The notes beneath the pieces are model-generated. The model saw only the letters and a list, made by a program, of their open reading frames with translations, did no database searches and was not told the origin of the DNA. Below are positions 1-9,242 of a stretch of DNA of 64,000 nucleotides, piece after piece. The DNA lies in assembly GCF_029784165.1 (NCBI RefSeq), contig NC_073695.1:92449902-92513901 (forward strand). The letters are read 5' to 3'. The DNA is from Wyeomyia smithii. Taxonomy: Eukaryota; Arthropoda; Insecta; Diptera; Culicidae. The position numbers and the translations under genes were made by a program. Position 1 is the first letter of the stretch, and every line of letters begins with the position of its first letter.

Positions 1-439
1 CAAATTTAAGACAACTATAAATTCTTCGACTAGAAAGGACTATGCCCACTACAATGTGGAGAAGATTTGGATTGCGAATTGATTGAAGAAGAGGAACTAA
101 ATATTGATGGTCTTTCAAAAATCAGCAATGATGCTGCAGTGACTGTCTCGGCTTTCTATGTCGTCGATATGCGTCACCATCAACAGCATCCTTTTCTAGT
201 TATCTTCTATAATCTTCTTTTCCTTTTAGTTTCAGTTTTTCTTTCAGTAAAATCGTTCTCACTAAGAAAAAATACATTCCTAACAAATTCCTCGATTTTT
301 CATCATTATTTCCAGGGGGTGGGGGGGGGGGGTTTAAAAACGTGACGTAATTAAGGGGGGGGGGTCAAGGAAGTTGTGACAGCTTGTGACAAGGGGGAGG
401 GGGGAGTTAATTTTTCCCAAATTTTGCGTGACATCATTA
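1..439. other. Unassigned left edge with poly-G tracts
   Basis: I see no gene I can name here. A short open stretch on the + strand (about 67-230, acidic, no ATG start) has no recognisable domain. From 316 the sequence becomes strongly G-rich, with runs of 8-12 G at 316-331, 354-362 and 393-405 separated by AT-rich spacers that contain a GTGACGTAATT-like motif. This junk abuts, and appears to truncate, the 3' end of the minus-strand LINE that follows. Confidence 0.4.
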
Positions 440-1007
440 ATAGATCGTCCCTGAGTGCATTTAAGGCTGCTTGGCTGTCAGAAAATATGCAGATTTTCGC
501 AAATCTGTAATTTCTTGTTAAACAGATATCCACACATTCAATAATAGCATGAATTTCTGTTCGAAATACCGTTGGACTGTGGCACATTGGTATACCTCTA
601 CTGATTCCAGGGCCAAACACCCCGGCTCCAGTATTTTCACCCATTTTTGATCCATCTGTGTAAAACACAACAGAACCTGGACGCAGACTCGGCCCTCCTG
701 ACTCCCATTCATGGCGGCTTGATTTAATTACTTTGAAGGGGATGTCATAGTTTGTCTTCGTTGTCATCCAATTTTCTATTGTTTTAACATCAGAATTCAG
801 CCTGAATTCCCTAAGGATTCGTAAGTGTCCCACAAGGTCACCATCTGAGATCTCATTATAACGTTTAAATATCAGAGCACTTTTTGCAGCCTGCTGCTTT
901 ACATATTTGTGCAAAGGTAGCATACAAAGGAGGGCTTCCAAAGCAACTGATGGTGTGCTTTTCATTGCCCCAGTTATTGATATACAGGCTAGCCTCTGCA
1001 GTTTACC
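440..1007 (-). pseudogene. I-clade LINE fragment: RNase H domain
   Basis: This is the 3' part of the second ORF of a non-LTR retrotransposon, read on the minus strand. Seen directly: a stretch after the reverse transcriptase that reads GKLQRLACISITGAMKST, then an RNase H domain with YTDGSKMGENTGAGVFG (first catalytic Asp), TEIHAIIECVD (Glu) and FSDSQAALNAL (next Asp). The end of the domain is lost in the G-rich segment near 430. An RNase H domain following the RT is typical of I-clade LINEs. The 5' neighbour of this piece lies 2.8 kb away at 3810-4832: the GKLQRLAC stretch is duplicated at both breakpoints, so the two pieces were once one element. The copy is dead (truncated and split). Confidence 0.85.
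984..1007. repeat. Left 24-bp target-site duplication
   Basis: The 24-bp sequence beginning ACAGGCTAGCCTCTGCAG recurs at 3810-3833 with one mismatch (T to A). The two copies flank the 1008-3809 insertion, and both lie inside the coding sequence of the interrupted LINE. Confidence 0.8.
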
Positions 1008-3809
1008 CCCTACACATGGGTGGAGGACTTGACGGTGATTCGTCAAGCGTATTTCCAAACACAAAGCTTAATTAAAAATTACAATATAAATAACATTATA
1101 ATAATAACATAATAGTAACAATTTATCGAGATCAACACAATAATTGCAATTCGCTTTTTTTTTTTTTTTGATTACGCTTGACTTATCACACCGTTTTAGT
1201 TTCGCATGACCTAACAAAACTAAATACTGGCGGGGTCTATACTGCCGCTCATGGCAAGTCCGTCCCAATTGCATTTTTGTCAATTTTGAGTTTATTTATG
1301 GAATCAATTCCTTTTTATATCTACTTTCGATAAAACAAATATTTTTGAATACTTCGTTCTGAGGAGTTATGAAAAAAATAGCAAGTCGGTTTGTCCCATA
1401 GCAAAAGTGATCGCAAGTCGGTCCCACTGCAAAAATCTTCGCAATTTAACCCCACAGCTAATAATGATTATGAAAAATGTGATATTTACCACAACTTATG
1501 GTCTTCAGGATTAGAATTGGATGTACCAAGTGATATTCGAAGGTTTGATTGAATTTTACGCGGTCTACATCGTGTGGTTCTAGCTGATAGTACAATGTTA
1601 TCTTCAAGACAAAGTTTCCACCAGTAGCTTCTTCCAGCTGTTGTTAGTTGACAGTGAACGCTTTAGGTGTGTCACTGTATTATTAGTTGAAGCATTCTTT
1701 AGTAAATACTACTTTTCGTATTTTATCCGTATTTTATGTAAAGACGTGGGCAAGAATTGTTCAACTATTGTCGCGAATTTCGTTTTGAAGAATTTGCCAG
1801 TCTATTAAATACTTCGGTTCGCTACTTAGCTGTTTTTTAAAGGAGCAAACATTTTCCTAAGCTATAGGTGTTCTTTCATATTTGCTTCCTCTGCTACGTG
1901 GAAGCTGTCCGCCGTCACGAACGTGTGACCGCTCCCAGGAAAATTCAGAACATGTTCCTACACCTAAACTGATTTCGAATTTATCAGTAGTATCAAATGT
2001 AAAAACAAAATCTAATTTTATTTTGAGCGGCGCAGTTGGTACATTGTGCTATGCTTCTCACAAAAAAAACTTATTTAATGAAGCACGAGAGAAGGTCATT
2101 TATGAATTGACCTGCGATGGATTCATTCCAAACGCAAGCTATAGCACCGCCGTCGATTTGCAGTAGTTTGTTTTTCATCACCGGTCGTAGCTGGCTATGG
2201 GACTGACTTGCTATCATTCTGGCTACGTACCGTAAAAGTAATCGCATGTGAGTCCCAGCTTATGATTTTCAACAAATTTCGATAAAGTTTCGGTGTTTAT
2301 ACAAGTTTTATGATGCAAAAGTGTTAGATTGTCATTTCAGTACTAAATTCTGTTGATGGTCTTGATTGAAAATGCATTCAAGTGCAAAATTTCACCCAAA
2401 GCGTTACGATTTTTAATTGCTGTTTTCTCGTTAGCACCAAAACGCAAATGGGACGGACTTGCTATGAGCGGCAGTATAGGGCTTAATCGAGGTTTATACT
2501 AACCCTAAAACCACTAACAAAACCTCGTGACTAACGACCACCCATTGCACTCATATAATGTAGCATTACTAACCCTTCCCACTTCTCTGACAACTACTAC
2601 TACTATTACTCTCATTATTATTATTTTTCTATATATACATGTGTGTATGCATATGTATGTCTTTTCACCCGTATGTTTTATTATAATTATTATTATTTTC
2701 TCTCATTCAGCTGTTTTAACTGCGCGAATTTATTTGTTCCCAGTGTCAATCCCAGTTGCGATCTAATGTCAATTTCTTTATTCCACCCAGCTCACCCACT
2801 TTCGCTTGATTTTGACCCAGTATTGACCCGGCGTGTTGCCCAAAGCGCACCGTAAATTTGTCAGTTTCAATCCACCGTCGCACGTGCTTAGTTCATAAAC
2901 AATTATCTGGCATCTCTTTCTTACTTGCGTTCTAAATCGTGATGCCATTTCTTTATTCTTGGGTAGACTTGCACTGACCCTGTGGAATAAAAATTCGCTT
3001 TAAGTGCTGTCAGAACGATTTTATTTCGATTTGATTCGACCCATTATTGTGCAGTTGGCAACCTGAAATGGATAGTTGCGCAGCGAATTTTGAGCCAGTT
3101 TTGGCGCACCAATACATGAGCTTTGAAAGTAGACAACTGCCTAGCATCTCTTTAGATTACGTCGTGAGTCGCAGTATCGTTTCATTATTCCAGGTGTTGG
3201 CACTGACCCATAAATTCGCTATCACGTTTTTGGTAGAATTAATTTCATTGGGTGGTGGTATATGTTGACGGTCTGAATGTGGATGTATGTGACAGTACTT
3301 TTCGGCTTTGCCATTAACCACTCCCATTCTTTTTTTTTCTCTTTTTTTGCGGTTGCGAGACAAAATGTTTAATAGATCACCAGAACAACCGAAAGAACCA
3401 TGGCAAGCATAGCAGTAACGCGGACGGACTTGCATGGGATATGTCGAAAGGTGCGACCGAGGATGAGAACACGGCATAAACGAGAGCAACAGACGCAACG
3501 ACCACAAGTAAGACTGCCGGCATTAATATCGATGCAATGAGGCTTTGAAACAACAAAGGTATAGTCAACTCTGTGGTGAGTAAGGTGATATGAACCGGTA
3601 ACAACAGGTACGTTCCCCATTTACAACACATAATTGCCGTTGAAACCTTCAGTCCAGAGTAAATTCGCTCACATGTGCTCTATTGGTCGCCAGTGACCGT
3701 TGCGTCATGAATTGCTCCTGGAGGTTTTGACATTATAACCTGGGCCTAGTGTAGAAGTAATTCGCTTACGGCGATCAGATAGACAACACACCCTAAGAAG
3801 AAGAAGAAG
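1008..3809 (+). mobile_element. 2.8-kb insertion in the I-clade LINE
   Basis: This 2802-bp segment is bounded by 24-bp direct duplications and ends at its 3' side in an AAG-repeat tail (3795-3809). A long target duplication with a simple-repeat 3' tail is the signature of target-primed retroposition. I could not find RT or gag coding in it. It contains a separate TA-flanked TIR element (1240-2477), so the original insertion was about 1.56 kb. The rest holds ATT-rich tracts around 2590-2700 and no gene I recognise. It is best described as an unclassified non-autonomous retroposon. Confidence 0.65.
1240..2477. mobile_element. TIR element, TACTGCCGC family (copy 1)
   Basis: Inverted ends match over roughly 37 bp: TACTGCCGCTCATGGCAAGT on the left against the reverse complement of ACTTGCTATGAGCGGCAGTA on the right. 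TA dinucleotides flank it at 1238-1239 and 2478-2479. The motif GCAAGTCNGTCCC recurs near 1253, 1382 and 1411 in direct orientation, and near 2202 and 2451 inverted, as subterminal repeats. An open stretch at 1882-2166 shows no recognisable domain. TA duplication suggests the Tc1/mariner or pogo group, but that is inference. Confidence 0.7.
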
Positions 3810-3833
3810 ACAGGCAAGCCTCTGCAGTTTACC
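3810..3833. repeat. Right 24-bp target-site duplication
   Basis: Matches 984-1007 at 23 of 24 positions. It directly follows the AAG-repeat tail of the insertion and resumes the LINE coding sequence. Confidence 0.8.
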
Positions 3834-4832
3834 AAGCTTCGCTTGAGCGGTTACCTCATTAATTTTAGGCCACCATATGAGTGAAGCGTATGAAATCTTC
3901 GGACGAACATTTGCCGAATAAATCCAATGGACTGTTTTTGATCGTAGTCCCCATGTTTTTCCCACTGCTCTGCTACAAACCCAAAGGGCATTTGTACCCT
4001 TAGAGATAGTCTTGTCTAGATGAGAGTTCCAATTCAGTTTTTTGTCTAAAGTTACTCCGAGGTATTTAACTTCTTCTGCAAACTGAATTTGAACACCATC
4101 TAGAATAGGCCGTTTTAAATTTAGCTTTATTCTTTTGGTAAGTATAGTACCTTACTATAACAGTTTCGGAGGGATTAACATTTAAACCCTCTTCTCTACA
4201 CCATTTTAAAGTAGATTTGAGCGCAGTTTGTAGCCGATTAGAGATCGTGTCATCGAACATCCCACGAACTATTATGGCTACATCGTCTGCGTATCCTTTC
4301 ACTTCATATCCTAGTTCTGTTAGCCTTTTAAGGAGTTCGTCTACAACTAAGGACCACAGTAAGGGTGAAAGTACTCCTCCCTGAGGACATCCCTTATTAG
4401 ATCTGATATTTAGCTGCGCACCTCCAAGATCAGCAGAAATTTCTCGATCTCTTCGCATCGCCATTGTCCATTCAATAATACAGTTATCCAGGCCCCTTGC
4501 TTTCATTGCGGAACGCATTGAGCTATAGGATGCATTATCGAATGCCCCCTCTATATCGAGAAAAGCAACCAGAGCTATTTCTTTGGCTTGAAAGGACTTC
4601 TCGATTTTGTTAACTAACGCTTGTAGCTCTGTTATTATAGATTTACCTGATTCACCAAGACTGTTGACTTGATAAAGTCGTCCAAAATTTTTTCCATTGT
4701 CTCTAATAGAACAGAGGAGAGACTGATGGGCCTAAAGGCCGACTGGCTTGTTAGGTCAGCATCGTACCTCAAGACCAACAGGGAGGGTCCATAAAATGTA
4801 GATGTGATGAAATTCATAAAACTTGCTAACAA
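3810..4832 (-). pseudogene. I-clade LINE fragment: reverse transcriptase
   Basis: Read from 4832 down to 3810 this is the RT of the element whose RNase H lies at 440-1007. Visible motifs in order: FRPISLSSVLLETMEKILD, then VAFLDIEGAFDNASY (motif A with catalytic Asp), GCPQGGVLSPLLWSLVVDE (motif B), YADDVAIIVRG (motif C, catalytic DD), and RPKISYASLIWWPK before the break at GKLQRLAC. At least two frameshifts (near 4635 and near 4130) and the missing 5' half make it inactive. No gag or endonuclease is present. Confidence 0.88.
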
Positions 4833-4895
4833 AGCTTAGCAAAAAAAAAGATTCTTGAACTAGTTCAAAGATGCCATATTTTTTTCAAATAGCTA

Positions 4896-5166
4896 TACTG
4901 CCCTTCCAAGCATTGTTGTCCCAGCGTGCATAAAGCCTGTATTACAAATATTTGTCACTTTTTGACAAATAAAAAATTTGGTCAAAGACAATTGTTTGTC
5001 ACTCTACAATTTTAACATGGGGCAAACACGGGCAAACAACAACCATGATGTCAAATAAATTTGACCATTATGTCAGAAGGTCAAATATTTGACCATTAGA
5101 CAAAGAGTGTACTACAGGCTAAAGGTTTGTGTAGAACATGGGACTACTATGATTGGAACGGCAGTA
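4896..5166. mobile_element. MITE, TACTGCC family (copy 2)
   Basis: This 271-bp element has inverted ends TACTGCC...GGCAGTA, flanked by TA at 4894-4895 and 5167-5168. Just inside each end is a GTCCCA-type motif (near 4920, and inverted near 5140), as in the 1240-2477 and 14386-14898 elements. It is too short to encode a transposase. Confidence 0.65.
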
Positions 5167-5322
5167 TACATTGGCCCTGACACAAGTAAAAAAGATTTTT
5201 AAGGCTGTTCGCACTTACGCGAATTCTCATATGCAATTGTCAATTTATGTGTGAAAACAAAAGCAAAAATATTTCCCTTCTTCACTTTCGCAAGTAAAAA
5301 CCAAACCAATATCAACAGAGTC

Positions 5323-5330
5323 GTCAGGGC
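5323..5330. repeat. 8-bp target duplication GTCAGGGC (left)
   Basis: A perfect copy lies at 6460-6467. The pair brackets the 5331-6459 element. An 8-bp duplication is the rule for P elements and also for hAT elements. Confidence 0.85.
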
Positions 5331-6459
5331 CTAAGAGAAGAGTGGCCAAGTGGCTTCTTTCTCTTCTTCTTTGCTATAGAGATAAGTGACTTTTCACCTA
5401 CGCACACTAATGAACGTGTAAACTCATGCAAAGTTGCTTTTGTTTCCTCCAAAATGTAAATCATCGCATCTCGTTGCTCCGACTTTTTATCACTTTTTAC
5501 CATTTTTGGTCGATAATGTTAAGCAGCTTCCCCCGATTCATGATCACGAATGAAAAATTCATTCAGAAACGAGTTGAGAACTTATAATAAGTATTCAAAT
5601 GAATATTTGTCCAGCTGCCAAAAACATAGCATAGCAAACAAAAAGGCGATTTGTAAATACTTTCCTCAACTAGGTGCACTAATACATTCGTACGTAAAAA
5701 GGTCTATGAAACATATCCCCGGTTGAACATTATTTTCGTCTGCCTTACGCAAAATCCAGTGCTACCAGAAAAATTTATTTATTTGATATTTTTATTTTTA
5801 TCTAACAAAAAACACAACAATGAAAATTAGATTACAAAAACTATATAAAACAATACAACAAAACTTCGTCTTTATTTATTTCATCGTACTACCACTGCCA
5901 AACTTTTTTTTCTTGTTTTTCTCACCTCTCCGGACTTTTTCTAGAGAGCACAATGAAAAATATTCGGCAAAACACTTAACTCCTGTTGCAAAATCAAGGG
6001 GAAAATTGCTTGTTTACGAAGAAAAGCTTGATTTCACGTTACCATGAACAACTAAATGAACAACATAATAATAAAAAGAAATACATTCACTGCATATTCG
6101 ACTATTGCGAGAGATTTTCAAATTTGGAATATCTTTTTCAGATTTTACGCATATTTTTAGCCACTGTCGATAAGGTTCTGCATCCTTGGGAAATCGATAA
6201 AAATTTACGACCAAACGATTGGCACTTCATTCAAATTCTTTTTGCCTTCATTTGTCTCAACCAAAACAAAATTGTGTCTACAATATTTTACATTTACTTA
6301 TACTCAATGATTGGGTCAAACACCAGCTGTTTAGCAACACGGCAAGCTGAACCCTTTTGGAATATTGTCACACACGCGTGCTGTCAAAATCAGCCAATCA
6401 CGTTTAGAGCAAAAAACCTGGAGCAAACCGAGGTATCATCTTGGCCACTCTTCTCTTAG
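5331..6459 (-). mobile_element. P-like DNA transposon, decayed
   Basis: This 1129-bp element has 20-bp perfect TIRs (CTAAGAGAAGAGTGGCCAAG) and a perfect 8-bp target duplication, GTCAGGGC. It contains a THAP-type zinc-finger remnant on the minus strand (about 6014-6229). In P elements the THAP domain of the transposase binds the element's subterminal DNA. TIRs, 8-bp duplication and THAP together point to the P superfamily. The rest of the transposase (RNase H-like core) is missing, so it is an internally deleted, non-autonomous copy. It was inserted into the longer element at 5192-8434. Confidence 0.75.
6014..6229 (-). pseudogene. THAP-domain remnant of P-like transposase
   Basis: On the minus strand a start reading MKCQSFGR is followed, after a frameshift near 6210, by FYRFPKDAEPYRQWLKICVK and then SRICSEC. 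This matches the THAP layout: an early Cys, an aromatic-Arg-Phe-Pro-Lys/Arg-Asp stretch, Trp, then Ile-Cys-Ser with the last zinc ligands. The final His/Phe part is degraded and the downstream sequence is not recognisable. It is a fossil of the DNA-binding domain only. Confidence 0.65.
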
Positions 6460-6467
6460 GTCAGGGC
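6460..6467. repeat. 8-bp target duplication GTCAGGGC (right)
   Basis: Identical to 5323-5330 and immediately adjacent to the right TIR of the P-like element. Confidence 0.85.
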
Positions 6468-6820
6468 CAACAGCTTGAAAAAGTTATGACCAAGAGAAAC
6501 GCTCCTCAACTAATCCGCACTATTCTAAATGGAATATATTTGAAAAACTAATACATATAGAGTTCTCCAGGCGCGTTTGTATTAGTGCGATGTATTCGAT
6601 TTTTCTTTGTTAGCTGTAAGAATTTTTTGTCACCTGTGAGAACTCATCTAAAAAGAGAATAAAAAACTACCGAGTTTGAATCACACTCTCACAAATTTCA
6701 ATATACAGTGTGAAGCGGGCCGTGTCGTAGTGTTCGTGAGTTTTCGCTTGGAGAACTCTATAGATTAAAATAAAGTTATTGTAAATCGTGTAAGTAGAAA
6801 AAAGTTTATGGTTTATCCCT

Positions 6821-7421
6821 AAGGGCATCCCTTACGGTGCGCTTCTATACCCCGTTTGGCAGCGCTCTATCATCACTTCACACCGTACCGGTCGCTGCTA
6901 AACGCGCTAGAGAAATAGTAGCCGAGCTTTCGGGAAGCATCGCGCTCTCAAATTTAGCAGCCCGATAACAGCGCTGCTAAAGGTTTATGCTGGATGAAAC
7001 AGAGGGGATTCACTGCTGCCAAATTTCATATATGTGTGCGTTATCGCAGATCAGCTCTGGTCCATGACGTTTGTTGGTCCGTGACGTTTGTAACTATGAA
7101 CGATAATGAGGAAAAAATCACTACACAACACATTCATAAAAGTTTTCCGCGGTTTCTCGAGTTTTGATAAAAAAACGTTCCAATTCTATAATATTTCACA
7201 TCGATCAATTTCATAACCAAAAAGAACAAAAACCAAAACAAACACCATGTTGCCGAATATGCTGGTTACACGATGTTTGACAGATAGATCCCCCCTGGGA
7301 TGAAACGTCAAACTGAAACGATAGCAACGACCGGTGTGAAAACGGGTGAGTGAGCAAAATAGCCGCGCTGTACACAGCCGCCATAACAACTTAAATGGTA
7401 CCGCACTGTTAAGGATGCCCT
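6821..7421. mobile_element. TIR element of about 600 bp (GGGCATCC ends)
   Basis: The left end AGGGCATCCCTTACGGTGCG pairs with the right end CGCACTGTTAAGGATGCCCT (about 17 of 20 bp). A CCCTA lies at both outer edges, but the exact duplication is unclear. The interior (GC-richer around 6840-7010) has no recognisable ORF. It sits inside the 5192-8434 element. Confidence 0.5.
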
Positions 7422-8316
7422 AGGGGAGGCATTTGACTTCTTACTCTTCCTACTCACCCACCTCGATGATCCCTGTTGTATTTTTCGTAAGTGATGCCAT
7501 TCACTCGGAAAAAAACTTGAATGTTTTTAATGCTTTTTATCAGCATTATGCACAATTCCTCCTGCAGGCGATAGTTTTTCCGTCTGAGGGTTACTGAAAA
7601 ATCTGCATCTTTTATAGACTTAAAATCAAACATGTCATCCATCAGTGATTATGATTCATTCATTGACCCATCTGAATTGTACTCTCCGCACAAGCAATAT
7701 GCCTCAACTTAATCCAGAACAGATTCAAAAGTAGAAATAAGCTTATACTACACTATTTACTTCCGACATTGAGCAGCGGTATGCTTTTCTTATGCTTTAC
7801 GCAAAACCGTATTAACTCCTTGGGCACTTTTAGATCTTTTGGTAATTGATATAAAAGATGTTCCAAGTCGGATCCCTTACTACACCCGCATTTGTACGCT
7901 TTGTACTTTATTTTGAATGTTCACTTGAAAATATTTTAGATTATAACAGGTGATATCACAAAAAAAAACATAAATCAAAACAACGAAACATGTTGTTCAG
8001 CAACACTGCCAGCAAGTCTGATGATAAATTTCGACGCACTCGGTCATTTGTCCTTCGGCCAATCCAACCCACAAAATCGAAAAAAATACGAAAAACAAAA
8101 CATAACGCCCACCAGCGATCATTTAGTTTTGTTCGAGTTACTCGAAACGAAATGCGCAATGTCACCCGATTTTTTACGAGTGCATACAGAGTTTTCAACA
8201 TAAAATCTGGCAGCTCTGCTCTGCACATCATTTGCGACTACGAAGGTGCTGATATTTGTTTGGTTTTTGCATGAGAAAAAGAAGGAAGGAAATATTTTTG
8301 CTTTTGTCATCACACT

Positions 8317-8354
8317 AGGGAACCTGTCTATTATACAGGTTACCTCTTCCCTAC
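8317..8354. other. Hairpin inserted in the right arm of the long-TIR element
   Basis: AACCTGTCTATTATACAGGTT can fold on itself, flanked by TAGGGAA and TTCCCTA halves. It lies within about 55 bp that are absent from the matching left arm near 5265, so it was gained after the arms diverged or lost from the other arm. Confidence 0.5.
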
Positions 8355-8434
8355 ATCATAACGATCATAACACATTTGGCCAATTGTATATGAGAGTTCG
8401 TCTAGGTGCGAACAGCCTTTAAAATCTCTTTCAA

Positions 8435-9058
8435 CTTCGTAGTCGCGGTTTCAGTCGTACCAGGGACACCAGATGTGCAGATTTGTTTGCTAAAGGTGAA
8501 CTTTTGAAGCCCGTGTGCAATGCTCTACTGAAATGCAAATGCTTGCAATTTTTATTTTTCAAATTAAGTGCAAATTGTAATCTAAGTTTTTTCATTATTG
8601 TGTAGGTTTTTGTAAAATGTGTGCAGATTTTGTCCTAGCGAGTTCTATTTTTTATTTTGTTTTGAATTGAACATCTGGCATCTCTGTTTCGGTGCAGCAT
8701 ACGAAGCAAAAACACAGTAGTGGTAGCAGAGAACGGTCAGCTATAGGACAATTTGCTCGATAACATGGCGGCTGGCTTTCTTTTTTTCTATCTATCCATG
8801 TTTGCCCAGTAATTGTGTCTATCGAATTTAGAACCAAATAAAATTGTACCTCGTTCCGTCGTTTCTTCAATATCTAGTGTTAGTGAGTCTACACACAGTG
8901 GGTTTCACGCGATTGTGAATATCAAAACTTATTTTCTGTGCTAATTCGCGTGATTTTACATTACATTTTCTTCCTGGCTGTTTATTTGAATACAGCAAGT
9001 CGATTACGCTAGTGATACTGGAATAAGGAAGCGTAGAAAAATCGAACTTATACGAAAA
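8435..9058 (+). promoter_or_regulatory. OGT: OGT upstream region, 5'UTR and UTR intron
   Basis: No coding sequence is seen between the long-TIR element and the OGT start codon. A likely 5'UTR intron runs 8883-8995, with donor TTA|GTGAGT and acceptor TTTATTTGAATACAG|C after a pyrimidine-rich stretch. Upstream, a 15-codon uORF in an ACATGGCGG context sits at 8765-8812, assuming transcription starts before it. In the frame of the main ATG a stop occurs at 8829-8831, with no ATG between it and 9059, so 9059 is the first usable start in frame. I cannot place the transcription start or a TATA box. Confidence 0.5.
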
Positions 9059-9242
9059 ATGCAAGGTCAAGTTCCTGGGACTCAAACGGCTCAGCCTCCG
9101 CCACAGCAGCAGCAGATTCAAGTACAGACTCAGCCTCAAACAGTAATTATTCAACAACCATCGCAAGTGCAAGTGCAGCAACAACAGCAGGTCGTGCAGA
9201 ACAATGTTAAGCTTGATCAGGCCCAGCAATTGTCATCAGTTG
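9059..9242 (+). CDS. OGT: OGT coding exon 1
   Basis: Starts MQGQVPGTQ and is mostly Gln/Val/Pro-rich (residues 1-61), low-complexity and not conserved in vertebrates. It ends GTT G|GTGAGT, in phase with exon 2, which completes a Gly codon and enters the conserved LLELAHREYQ. The ATG follows AAAA, acceptable for insect initiation. Confidence 0.9.

Larger units (their letters stand above)
5192..8434. mobile_element. Long-TIR transposon (3.2 kb, composite)
   Basis: Inverted ends can be followed for about 150 bp. The left end AAGGCTGTTCGCACTTACGC is mirrored on the right by GTGCGAACAGCCTT, and both arms continue through a CTCATAT(A/G)CAATTG block and an AAAAGCAAAAATATTTCC block to AAAAACCAAAC. 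The right arm carries an extra segment of about 55 bp holding a perfect hairpin. The interior is almost entirely other insertions (the P-like element 5331-6459 and a TIR element 6821-7421), and I see no intact transposase. About 90 bp of the same terminal sequence occurs in every long unit of the array at 44.4-56.9 kb. Confidence 0.65.
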
